This document shows positions 7,802-16,369 of a DNA stretch of 19,543 bases, piece by piece; position 1 is the stretch's first letter; every line of letters starts with the position of its first letter. Source of the DNA: Polyangiaceae bacterium (lineage in GTDB: Bacteria; Myxococcota; Polyangia; Polyangiales; Polyangiaceae); assembly GCA_025936205.1 (NCBI GenBank), contig JAICTU010000122.1, forward strand, positions 1 through 19,543, read 5' to 3'. Both the position numbers and the translations under genes were made by a program. The notes beneath the pieces are model-generated. The model did no database searches. It worked only from the letters and a program-made list of their open reading frames with translations, and was not told where the DNA came from.

Positions 7802-8075
7802 CGGAGGCCACGCTACCGCAGATCACCGGGAGTGACCAGAACAGGTCAGACGACGGCCAGCCGCTGCCGAGCGGTACGGCTCTGGCCACGGACCCCGAAG
7901 GGCTCGGCGGCTTCGTCAATGTGCCGATTCGCCCGCTGGAGATCAGCGCACAGATGGCAGGGGATGGGCGAGTGATTGGTACGCATACCATCGTACCGCG
8001 CCCCGGCTGGGTCACGGCGGTGCTGTTGCGCCCCCGCCGCGCTGCCTCTCGACTGACCCGCCGCGTCCCCACGGC
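7802..8075. promoter_or_regulatory. Promoter region of the kinase operon with two inverted repeats
   Basis: This 274-base gap separates the kinase operon from the end of the recA transcription unit, so it should hold the operon's promoter. Two inverted repeats are visible: TGACC-N6-GGTCA at 7833-7848 and TGGTA-CGCA-TACCA at 7977-7990. Part of the first (CCAGAACAGGTCAGAC, 7836-7851) resembles sequence upstream of the lipoprotein gene at 11279-12535. No convincing -10/-35 pair was found. Confidence 0.35.
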
Positions 8076-8387
8076 TCAGCCGAGCTCGAACGCATGCCGC
8101 ATGCAATGCGGACAGCGCCCATGCAGCAGAGGCGTACCCGGATCGGGGCGCGCCTCCCGCAACAGGTACCACCCCGCCGGAGGCGATACCCAATGCAGCA
8201 CCAGGGAGGAGCCGACGCCGACTTCGACCACGGACGAGAAATCGGCCGCACCGCACAACGCACACTCGGTCGGCACCTGGCTGTGGTGGCAGGTCGTCGG
8301 GACGGCCCCGCTGATCTCGCCTGCCGAAGCCCGGTCCCGCTCGACTGAGCGAGCCGGCGCTGCGTCTCGACGTTGCCCCTCCCCCAT
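8076..8387 (-). CDS. Small CxxC...CxxC putative zinc protein downstream of recA
   Basis: This 103-residue protein has a polar N-terminus (about 1-30), then CALC (42-45) and CPHC (92-95), a pair of knuckles suited to one tetrahedral zinc. Between them lies a hydrophobic strand-rich stretch (SLVLHWVSPPAGWYLL). An extra CHH lies at 33-35. I do not recognise a named family; the pattern suggests a zinc ribbon with a long insert. The start is well supported: ATG 8387 is preceded by AAGGGAGGCGGC, a strong Shine-Dalgarno sequence. It begins 16 bases after the recA stop, so it is probably co-transcribed with recA, but a role in recombination is only suggested by that position. Confidence 0.72.
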   Translation of the reverse strand: MGEGQRRDAAPARSVERDRASAGEISGAVPTTCHHSQVPTECALCGAADFSSVVEVGVGSSLVLHWVSPPAGWYLLREARPDPGTPLLHGRCPHCMRHAFELG

Positions 8388-8403
8388 GCCGCCTCCCTTG
8401 GCG

Positions 8404-9480
8404 CTAGGCCGCGCTCTTTTCCGCTTCGAGCCCGCTCTCGTCTCCGTCCGCCAGCGTCCGCGACGGCGGTGCCGCGAGCGGCGCGCCCGACCAGAGCAGG
8501 CCCAACGTTTCCTGGAGCAGGGCCGCGCGCAACTCGTGATTCTCGAGCAGCACGGCGCGCGCACGCTCCCGCCCCTGCCCGATGCCCTTGCCCTGATGGA
8601 CATAATGGGAGCCATTGCGTGTGACCGCTCCCGTGGCGAGCGCCGTGTCCAACAAATCCGCTGCGATGTCGACGCCAGTACCCCAGCGGATATCGAACTC
8701 CGCCTCCTCGAACGGTTGGGCGCACTTGTTCTTGACCACCCGAACCCGGGTGCGGCTGCCGATCACTTTCTCCTCCGCGCTCACCTTCCCGATCCGACGT
8801 ACGTCGAGCCTCAAGCTCGCATAGTACTTGAGCGCATTTCCTCCCGGTGTCGTCTCGGGGCTACCGAACGTCACCCCGATCTTGTGCCGCAGCTGATTCA
8901 CGAACAAGAGGGTGGTGTTCGTCTTGGAGGCGACGCTGGCCAGCTTGCGCATGGCACGACTCATCAACCGCGCCTGCAACCCGAGTGGGTTGTCCGCCAT
9001 GCTGCCGTCGATCTCGGCCTGCGGGACCAGCGCCGCGACGGAGTCGATCACGACCAGCGAGATCTGCTTGGAGCTGGCGAGCGTCTCCACGATATCCAGC
9101 GCCTGCTCACCACTGTCCGGCTGCGAGAGCAGCAGGTCCGACGTGCGCACGCCGGTCGCTCGAGCATACGCGGGATCGAAGGCGTGCTCGGCATCCACGA
9201 AGGCGGTGAGGCCCCCCGCTTCTTGAGCCTCGGCGATGGCGTGCAGCGTGAGCGTGGTCTTGCCGCTGGATTCGGGACCGTAGATCTCGACGATCCGTCC
9301 CCGCGGGTAGCCACCAATGCCGAGCGCACGATCGAGCGCGAGGCAGCCGGATGAGATGGCATCGATGGCACGCTCCGCCTCGCCGTCGAGCAGGCGGATG
9401 CTCTCAGTGCCGAATTGCTTCTGCACGGCGGCGAGGATATCGGTCAGCGGCGTGAGGGATGGTTTGGAATTCTTGGACAT
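8404..9480 (-). CDS. recA: RecA-family recombinase
   Basis: This 358-residue protein is a full-length RecA. RecA forms ATP-dependent filaments on single-stranded DNA, performs strand exchange and, in SOS systems, triggers LexA cleavage. Visible motifs are Walker A GPESSGKT (68-75), catalytic Glu98 in DAEHA, Walker B SLVVID (141-146), loop L2 NQLRHKIGVTFGSPETTPGG (195-214) and the VVKNK interface (248-252). Differences from typical RecA include AFDP after DAEH, NQLRHK for NQIRMK, TPGG for TTGG, and a non-acidic end (EAEKSAA). Start at ATG 9480 is backed by GGGGAG eight bases upstream; the open frame continues further but is not RecA-like. Myxococcus xanthus has two RecA proteins, so this may be one of a pair. 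I saw no SOS box upstream. Confidence 0.96.
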   Translation of the reverse strand: MSKNSKPSLTPLTDILAAVQKQFGTESIRLLDGEAERAIDAISSGCLALDRALGIGGYPRGRIVEIYGPESSGKTTLTLHAIAEAQEAGGLTAFVDAEHAFDPAYARATGVRTSDLLLSQPDSGEQALDIVETLASSKQISLVVIDSVAALVPQAEIDGSMADNPLGLQARLMSRAMRKLASVASKTNTTLLFVNQLRHKIGVTFGSPETTPGGNALKYYASLRLDVRRIGKVSAEEKVIGSRTRVRVVKNKCAQPFEEAEFDIRWGTGVDIAADLLDTALATGAVTRNGSHYVHQGKGIGQGRERARAVLLENHELRAALLQETLGLLWSGAPLAAPPSRTLADGDESGLEAEKSAA

Positions 9481-9707
9481 GCAGAGGTCTCCCCAGGGCT
9501 GAGCCCAGTGGTAAGTCGCGAGCGCTCCGCCACCCCCGCGGCGGCGGATGCTGCGACCAGTTGGGGAGGCCGGACTGCAACCGACATGCCGCACGCCGGA
9601 GCACGCTCGACTCGCGAAGAACGCCCGCACTTCAGCGCGTCATCGCGGAGCTCCCCGGCACGGCCGCTACCGGCGCCGCGCTGGCGTGACCCGGCGCCAG
9701 CCAGTCT
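9481..9707. other. Intergenic region upstream of recA
   Basis: This 227-base gap lies between the recA start and the stop of the upstream membrane-protein gene. A 7-bp stem (GCTGGCG/CGCCAGC, 9680-9701) sits just after that stop. It lacks a T-run and could be a weak or Rho-assisted terminator. The recA promoter presumably lies here, but I could not identify -35/-10 elements or a LexA-type site. Confidence 0.4.
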
Positions 9708-10967
9708 TCAGCGAGGAAACAGATCGAGCCCGCGCCAGCGCGCCAGCGCGTAGCCCACCACGACGAACACGCCGACCAGCAACGCCCAGAGCCGAGAGCG
9801 CGACAACCAGGGGCTCTCGTAATTGGAAACCGAAGCTGCGGAGTCGGGCGTCAGTTCGCGGCCGCCGCTGCCCGGTGGCAGCGACAGAGGCAACCGCGGC
9901 TCCGAAACCTCGCGTGCCAGATCCGAGAGCGACGGCGCGCTGTTGCTGGAGCGCGCGCCGAACGCGTCGCGCGCCGGCCCTGTCAGCGCGACGGGAGGAG
10001 CGGCTGCATCGGTGGGGATCGGGACGGTCGCCGTGTTGATGTCGCTCTGATCACTATCCTCGTCGAGCGGGCGAGCGGTCGGCGGCAGCGAGTCTCGGAA
10101 CGCCCGCTTGGGGTCGCGCTTCTTGGAGACGGTCTCGGCCCGGCGCCGCTCCTCGCGCTGGCGGCGCGCCAGGTCGACGAGCTCGGGAGGCGCCTGATAG
10201 GCGCGCGTGTTCTCTTCCTCGTCCTCGCCAGAGAGCTCGAGCAGATTCTGCGGTACCGCCCCGACGATCGTCTGCTCGGGATCCTGATCCTGCTGGGCCG
10301 CTCGCGCCGGCGCGCCTTCGGTCTCGGCGGAGGGGTTCAAAGGCGGCACATCGCGCCAGGGCGTGAGCGGCGCCGTCGGCGCTCGCTCCGAGGGATCGGC
10401 TTCCGCGCTGTCGAAGCTCAACGGCGGCGCCGCGCTGGAGCGGCGCGTCAGCTGGAACTCGATGTTCGCGCTGGCATCCACCGGCACAGCCGGCGTGATC
10501 AGGGCCGGCGGCGGGCGGGTGGACGTGCGTGCCGTGGGCACGGGCGTCGGGATCGCGGACGCGTCGAACACTTCCTCGACCGTGGCGGTTGGAGCCGAGC
10601 TCGGTGCCTTCGGAATCGGAGTGCTCGGGGAATAACCCGGTCGGGAACTGATCGGCGACATCTCTGCGCGAGGCGCGGAGCGCGGCTTGGAGTCCACGGC
10701 AGCCTCGTCGACGTCCAGCAGCGGCGTGGCGGGCGCGACGCGGCTCGCCAGGCCCGGAGCAGCGCCCGCGGGCTCGGCGCGCGCGCTACCATTGAGCCGG
10801 GATCCGGGCATGATCGATGAGGGCAGCGGGATGCGGACCGGTCCCGACGCGCGCTTGGTCGGGCGCGGAGGACGCGGCGGCCCGGCGGGGGGATCGCGCA
10901 GAGGTGACTGCTTCTCGTCGCCCGCTGCCGGTGCGTCCGTCTCGTTGATGCTCGAATCAGCTGCCAT
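9708..10967 (-). CDS. Disordered protein with a C-terminal membrane anchor
   Basis: This 419-residue protein is mostly Pro/Ala/Ser/Glu-rich and probably disordered, with one hydrophobic helix at its very end (LWALLVGVFVVVGYALA, about 393-409) followed by RWRGLDLFPR. That is the layout of a tail-anchored protein with its bulk in the cytoplasm. A conserved-looking patch has EQTIVGAVP (232-240), an acidic run, ENTRAYQAPPEL (252-263) and a highly charged helix (about 264-283). The threonines in acidic settings would suit kinase or FHA-type recognition, but this is inference. I do not recognise a family. Start ATG 10967 was chosen over an upstream in-frame start because the extra residues look non-coding; the Shine-Dalgarno sequence is weak. 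It precedes recA in the same direction by 227 bases. Confidence 0.72.
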   Translation of the reverse strand: MAADSSINETDAPAAGDEKQSPLRDPPAGPPRPPRPTKRASGPVRIPLPSSIMPGSRLNGSARAEPAGAAPGLASRVAPATPLLDVDEAAVDSKPRSAPRAEMSPISSRPGYSPSTPIPKAPSSAPTATVEEVFDASAIPTPVPTARTSTRPPPALITPAVPVDASANIEFQLTRRSSAAPPLSFDSAEADPSERAPTAPLTPWRDVPPLNPSAETEGAPARAAQQDQDPEQTIVGAVPQNLLELSGEDEEENTRAYQAPPELVDLARRQREERRRAETVSKKRDPKRAFRDSLPPTARPLDEDSDQSDINTATVPIPTDAAAPPVALTGPARDAFGARSSNSAPSLSDLAREVSEPRLPLSLPPGSGGRELTPDSAASVSNYESPWLSRSRLWALLVGVFVVVGYALARWRGLDLFPR

Positions 10968-11278
10968 GTTCAGGTCTCGCGTGCCGAACCGCACGGCGCG
11001 GGCACACGAGAGAGTAACGGCGCGTCCAGGGGTAGGATGCGCCGCCAATTAACCATGCGCCCGGCTGCAAATCTTTGCCAAGGAAGAACCGGCTGAGCGG
11101 GCTGATTTTCGGCGGGGACTGTAGCCAACCCGCGCAGAGCCACGGACAGCGCTCCCCGCGCGTCACCTACGTGACGCGCCGGGCCGCCGTGACGCACCGA
11201 GCCGCAGGGCGCCGGGCCCAGTGTTCCGGGCAGCAGTACCCGGGCAGCAGTGCAACAGCGCCGAGCGTCGCGAGTGCC
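10968..11278. other. Intergenic region with a hairpin and short repeats
   Basis: This 311-base stretch lies between two minus-strand genes. It holds the hairpin at 11158-11179, a direct repeat of CCGGGCAGCAGT near 11226-11252, and GTGACGC repeated nearby. The more AT-rich part near 11045-11110 (minus strand: TTGGCAAAGATTTGC and GGTTAATTGG) is the likeliest promoter location for the gene starting at 10967, but no well-spaced -35/-10 pair is evident. Confidence 0.4.
11158..11179 (-). terminator. Stem-loop downstream of the Cys-rich lipoprotein gene
   Basis: GCGCGTCAC and GTGACGCGC form a perfect 9-bp stem around a CTAC loop, about 100 bases past the lipoprotein stop. No T-tract follows on the minus strand, so if it terminates transcription it is not a classical intrinsic terminator. 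An operator is also possible. Confidence 0.3.
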
Positions 11279-12535
11279 TCAGTAGATGGTGCCCTCGGGC
11301 AGCGGTACCTGACACTCGTTGGCCGGCGTGAGCCAGCGAATCACGTTCAGCCAGAAGCGGCCCATGTCGAGCGTGTCGTCCTGCTCCAGCGCGCTGCAGG
11401 CCGTACACGCCGCCTCACACGTTTGACAGTTGGTCTGGCACTGGTTGCAGGACTGATCGCAGCCGCGCGCGCAGGTTCCGCCATCGGGCACCTGTTGCCC
11501 GCCCTGGCAGGGCTGCATCTGGCAGTTCTGGCACTGGATGTCGCAGTTGCTGCACTGATTCTTGCACTGGTTGCAGTTCTGCTTGCAGGGCGTCTGCGGG
11601 CGCATCTGGGGGTTCCACAGCGCGTCCTGAGTGATCCATTCGTCAGCGAAGACGAAGGCGTGCCCTTTGCCGATCTCTTTTGCTTCGGCCAGCGTGTAGT
11701 TGCCTTCCCGTACGATCACCTGGCCGTCGCCAGTGACGGGGTAGCCGTTGAACACGCCCAGCGCCGTGATGCCCTGCACGGTGGGATGATCTGGAGCCGT
11801 GATGCCGTGCACGATCACCGGCGGCGGCCCGTTCATGACCACGCCCAGCACACCTGCCCCGCCCACGGACAGGTCGTAACCCATGCCGGTGGGCGCCAGC
11901 AGCTGCACGGTCGCCTGCATGTCGTTGGCGCTCGCCGTGTAGCCAGCGAGGCTCATGACGCCACCGCCGTTCTGGATCCACTGACTGAAGGCGTTGATCT
12001 CGTCGCTCGTGAAGCCGGCGTTACCGCGGTCGCGCATGTTGCCGATGATCAGCACCTGCAGGTCGGCAAGCACGTCCGCCGTGAGCTTGTCGCGCGCACC
12101 GATGCGCTTGACCGGTACGTCGCTGCGGGCTTCCAACCAGCTCTGGAAAGCGCCCGTTTGGTTGCCCGCGTCGGACGCAACGCTGCCGAGGAAGCCGATG
12201 TGCAAGCAATCGCACAGGCCATCCTTGCCTTTGTCCACGTCGTCGACGATGCCGTTCATGTTCTCGTCCATGCCGTCACAGGCCGCCTCCGTGCCGACGT
12301 TGCGGGGCTTGCCGTTGACGTCGACCAGCGACTGATCGTCGATCATGAACGGGTTGTCGGCGGGAGTGCTGCCGCCACCCTTGCCCGAGCCATCGGGCAG
12401 CTTCGGCCCTTCTCCAGGCACCGTGGACGCCACGCCTGCTTCCCCTTTGTTGCCACCACCGGCAGAGCAACTCTGCAGCGCAGCAAATATGGAGAGCGAG
12501 AGCAAACTAGCAGCCACGACGCTCGATCGACGCAT
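11279..12535 (-). CDS. Lipoprotein: MopE-like motif, amidotransferase-like fold, 16-Cys insert
   Basis: This 418-residue lipoprotein has a type II signal (lipobox LQSC, Cys23) and a Gly/Ser/Pro linker. Residues 86-110 hold CDGMDENMNGIVDD, resembling the MopE-type/EF-hand-like metal-binding motif, then CDC. From about 111 to 300 the pattern LHIGFLG, LQVLIIGNM, FTSDEINAFSQWIQNGGGVMSLAGY and HAFVFADEW suggests a class I glutamine-amidotransferase-like (ThuA/DUF4350-type) alpha/beta fold; I see no clear catalytic Cys-His pair. Residues 317-380 hold 16 cysteines in two blocks spaced alternately two and three residues apart, inserted before the closing helix GRFWLNVIRWLTP. Start is ATG 12535. Lipid anchoring and an oxidising location are inferred from the signal. 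Function is unknown; a structural, metal-binding or redox role is possible. Confidence 0.8.
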   Translation of the reverse strand: MRRSSVVAASLLSLSIFAALQSCSAGGGNKGEAGVASTVPGEGPKLPDGSGKGGGSTPADNPFMIDDQSLVDVNGKPRNVGTEAACDGMDENMNGIVDDVDKGKDGLCDCLHIGFLGSVASDAGNQTGAFQSWLEARSDVPVKRIGARDKLTADVLADLQVLIIGNMRDRGNAGFTSDEINAFSQWIQNGGGVMSLAGYTASANDMQATVQLLAPTGMGYDLSVGGAGVLGVVMNGPPPVIVHGITAPDHPTVQGITALGVFNGYPVTGDGQVIVREGNYTLAEAKEIGKGHAFVFADEWITQDALWNPQMRPQTPCKQNCNQCKNQCSNCDIQCQNCQMQPCQGGQQVPDGGTCARGCDQSCNQCQTNCQTCEAACTACSALEQDDTLDMGRFWLNVIRWLTPANECQVPLPEGTIY

Positions 12536-12636
12536 AGCGGTGGTTCGCTATAGCGCGAGCGCCCGGCCCGAACAAGCCACCCACGGCCGGCTGCCATACG
12601 CCGGCACCGCGTTGGGTCAGGCTCGGGCCAGAGTTG

Positions 12637-12670
12637 GGTCAGATCTGTCTGATCCTGTTCTGATCTGACC
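12637..12670. promoter_or_regulatory. Inverted repeat GGTCAGATC-N16-GATCTGACC
   Basis: Two perfect 9-base arms lie at 12637-12645 and 12662-12670, and the sequence between them repeats TCTGATC. It lies about 100-135 bases upstream of the lipoprotein start at 12535, a plausible operator position. The left arm overlaps one copy of the direct repeat GTTGGGTCAG. Confidence 0.4.
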
Positions 12671-12714
12671 GCGATCCTGCATTGAGCACGGACGCCCGTG
12701 CAACACGTACGCAG

Positions 12715-12760
12715 AAAAAACAAGACCGCGGCGGAGCGCTCTTTGCGCTCCGCCGCGGTC
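12715..12760 (-). terminator. Strong intrinsic terminator, minus strand
   Basis: GACCGCGGCGGAGCGC (12724-12739) and its exact reverse complement (12745-12760) form a 16-bp, nearly all-GC stem around a five-base loop. On the minus strand it is followed by TTGTTTTTT. This is the only textbook intrinsic terminator in the window. No minus-strand protein gene lies upstream of it, so it must end either a non-coding RNA or the leader of the lipoprotein gene at 12535. Confidence 0.85.
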
Positions 12761-12876
12761 GCGCTCGGCTACCCGATTAAAGCCGAACGCCAGCTGTGCT
12801 CAGCTGATTGGCCCGACACGAGTGAAGCTCCACTCGGGAGTCAGGACTTTAGCTTGCTCGGGTGTGCAATCGGGTA
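12715..12876 (-). ncRNA. Candidate structured non-coding RNA or leader RNA
   Basis: On the minus strand an outer 9-bp stem (TACCCGATT 12868-12876 with AATCGGGTA 12770-12778) encloses about 90 bases holding hairpins CGAGTG/CACTCG (12819-12836) and CAGCTG/CAGCTG (12791-12806). The terminator follows directly. A competing hairpin (TCGGCT/AGCCGA, 12765-12786) would break the outer stem, as in switch-like leaders. I could not match it to 6S, tmRNA, RNase P, SRP RNA or a riboswitch class I know. The true 5' end and promoter are not identified, so the right boundary is a minimum. Confidence 0.45.
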
Positions 12877-13104
12877 TCAGTCCCGCGCGCTCGACAGCGA
12901 CTCACGCGGGTGGTCGGTGGCAAGGGTCACGGGCCCTCCTCTCCTTGGAGAATCACGCTTCACTGGGAAGCGCGGAGGACCTCATGCCCTCCACTAGCCG
13001 TGAACGGAGGGGGCGCGCGAGGCTGGAGCCAGGATCGCCACTATCACCCCGTGAGTCACCCCGAATGGCCAAACTGCACGCCCGGGTCGCGCTTCGGAGC
13101 GACG

Positions 13105-13812
13105 ATGGTAATAATCGGGCCGCTCATGTCCACATTCCAGTGTCAACGTTGCGGCAGCAGTTTCACCGTACCCCAGGCGACACTGGATAAGTATCCGTCG
13201 TGGCAGCCGAAAACCTGCATGCGCTGCCGTTCCGCTTCCGCAGGCAACGGCCAAGCGGCCGCCGCGCGTCGACCCAGCCCACCAGGCGTTCGCCGCGTCC
13301 CGCCGGCTACGGCTCATACCAGGAGCGAAGAGGGCACGCTGACCCTGGCCGAGGTCCTGGCCACTTATACCGAGGGCCCGACCACGGGGGTTTTCACCGA
13401 TGGAGCAGCCCATCCCAATCCTGGCGCGGGCGGCTGGGGAGCGGTCTACGTGGTCGAGAACGAGATCATCGCGCAGGAATTTGGCTCCGAGCCGCACACC
13501 ACCAACAATCGCATGGAGCTGACCGCGCTGATCGCCGGCTTCCGGCTGGTGCCGCCCGGAAAATCGGCAGTGGTGATGACGGACAGCCAGCTCTGCGTCG
13601 ACACCATCACCACCTGGGCTGCGGGTTGGGAAAAGAACGGTTGGAAGCGCAAACGCGGCGAGATCAAGAACCTGGAGCTGGTGCAGGAGCTCTACCGGCT
13701 GGCGCGCGCACGGCCCGAGATCGAGCTGCGCTGGATCAAGGCTCACAATGGCTACCGCTGGAACGAGTATGCCGACGCCCTCGCCACCGCGTACCGGCGC
13801 CCGACGCCTTGA
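13105..13812 (+). CDS. rnhA: Ribonuclease HI with N-terminal zinc ribbon
   Basis: This 235-residue enzyme cleaves the RNA strand of RNA:DNA hybrids (R-loops, replication primers). The catalytic set is complete: Asp99 (TDGA), Glu138 (RMELTA), Asp160 (TDSQ), His214 (KAHNG) and Asp224 (ADALA). The basic segment KNGWKRKRGE (177-186) corresponds to the substrate-binding handle. Before it lies a CQRC...CMRC zinc ribbon (13-41), similar to the zf-trcl type, and a 50-residue basic Pro/Ala linker. Many bacterial RNases HI lack an N-terminal domain, and eukaryotic ones carry a different hybrid-binding domain. I prefer ATG 13105 because GGAG lies five bases upstream; ATG 13126 is possible. It is divergent from the Cys-rich lipoprotein gene. 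A hairpin follows the stop. Confidence 0.92.
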   Translation: MVIIGPLMSTFQCQRCGSSFTVPQATLDKYPSWQPKTCMRCRSASAGNGQAAAARRPSPPGVRRVPPATAHTRSEEGTLTLAEVLATYTEGPTTGVFTDGAAHPNPGAGGWGAVYVVENEIIAQEFGSEPHTTNNRMELTALIAGFRLVPPGKSAVVMTDSQLCVDTITTWAAGWEKNGWKRKRGEIKNLELVQELYRLARARPEIELRWIKAHNGYRWNEYADALATAYRRPTP

Positions 13813-14503
13813 GCCGCCGCGCGTACGCGGCGCGCGTCAGGGCTCGCGGGCGACCTGGGGCCGTAGCTTCAGTTAAGATTCGCGTTTGCGCATTTGCGCA
13901 GTGCGCGGGGCGCACCGCGTTGCCCGCTATCGAAGTGACCCTTGCGGGAAGTCCCCCGCTGCACGGGAATACACGCCAGCGCCGGACCAGAGTAAACAGG
14001 ACCGAAACGCAGCGGCCAGTCACGTTCCGCCACGGTGGCGGACGTAGGAATGGGTCGAAGCGGGCAATCGGGGGTGGCGAAGGCGTGGTCGGCGGCGGGG
14101 AGAGATTCGCGCGGGGAAACAGGCACCGAAAAGGGCTATCGGCCAACGCAGCCCTCTGCTTCCAAGCCCCGCGCGCCGGCGCCGACCCGGGTCGGAGCAC
14201 GCTCCCGTGCTCGCGCGCCACAGCGAATCGTATCGGCGGTGCACTGTCCCACACCGTGAACGAATGCGTAGAACGAATGCGTAGAATCAATGGTGGATCA
14301 ATGCAGCCAGACCGCTCGAACGGCCTCCTTTCGAAGCTTCCAGCGGCCCAGAAAACCCTTGCGGGTTAAGGGGCTTAGTTACAGACTCTGGCGTATCTTT
14401 GGGTGCCGTTTGTGCTGCCCACGATTTCGGTCGACTCTCCCTGCGGCGCTTCCCGCATGCTTCTTCTTCCCCCGCACCTCTTCCCCGGACGGGCGCTGAT
14501 CCG
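13813..14503. other. Non-coding region upstream of the third kinase
   Basis: This 691-base gap has no reading frame that looks like a protein. It starts with a 7-bp hairpin (CGCCGCG/CGCGGCG, loop CGTA, 13815-13832) directly after the RNase HI stop, without a T-run. A more AT-rich segment near 13870-13900 has TTTGCGCA twice. A short CCGCCAC/GTGGCGG inverted repeat lies near 14028, and a 13-base tandem repeat at 14258-14283. The kinase promoter is probably in the last 150 bases, where AT content rises (about 14360-14400), but I cannot fix its boxes. Confidence 0.45.
14258..14283. repeat. Perfect 13-base tandem repeat, two copies
   Basis: GAACGAATGCGTA occurs twice head to tail, followed by a partial third copy (GAATCAATG). 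It lies about 220 bases upstream of the third kinase gene. It could be an iterated activator-binding site or a slippage product. Confidence 0.6.
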
Positions 14504-16279
<1,776 letters not shown>

Positions 16280-16281
16280 GA

Positions 16282-16323
16282 GCTCCCGCTCCGGTCGGCT
16301 CGTCCGAGCGTGTGAACGGGAGC
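16282..16323 (+). terminator. Nested hairpin between the kinase and recC
   Basis: GCTCCCG (16282-16288) pairs with CGGGAGC (16317-16323) around an inner GCTC/GAGC hairpin, starting three bases after the kinase stop. There is no T-run after it, so it may be a weak terminator, a pause site or an mRNA-stabilising structure before recC. Confidence 0.3.
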
Positions 16324-16369
16324 GCTCTCATCTCGATCCGCACCCATCGAGCGGTTAGGTTGCCGCTAG

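Larger units (their letters stand above)
12536..13104. other. Divergent intergenic region with regulatory repeats and RNA candidate
   Basis: This 569-base region separates the Cys-rich lipoprotein gene (leftward) from the RNase HI gene (rightward). From left to right it has a duplicated GTTGGGTCAG (12611-12620, 12634-12643), an inverted repeat GGTCAGATC/GATCTGACC (12637-12670), a strong minus-strand terminator (12715-12760), a multi-hairpin segment (12770-12876), and further hairpins on either strand at about 12940-13000 (CGCTTC/GAAGCG, GGAGG/CCTCC). No reading frame in it looks like a real protein. Confidence 0.6.

Noticed and set aside
6803..9354. Plus-strand open frames opposite the kinase and recA
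   Set aside because: They overlap clear kinase and RecA genes on the other strand and look like reverse-frame translations.
9481..9630. Upstream extension of recA by 50 codons
   Set aside because: ATG 9480 has a good Shine-Dalgarno sequence and gives the normal RecA N-terminus; the extension is Arg/Gly-rich with no RecA similarity.
9481..9707. LexA/SOS box upstream of recA
   Set aside because: No CTGT-N8-ACAG, GAAC-N4-GTTC or obvious palindrome of the right size was seen; the 7-bp stem at 9680-9701 is next to the upstream gene's stop.
12698..12997. 99-codon plus-strand frame in the divergent intergenic region
   Set aside because: It runs through the terminator stem and the hairpins, has no Shine-Dalgarno sequence of note and no protein-like pattern.
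12715..13020. Identification of the structured region as 6S RNA, tmRNA, RNase P, SRP RNA or a known riboswitch
   Set aside because: I looked for the RNase P GAGGAAAGTCC, the SRP tetraloop region, the tmRNA ends, 6S features and cobalamin/glycine/c-di-GMP core motifs and found none.
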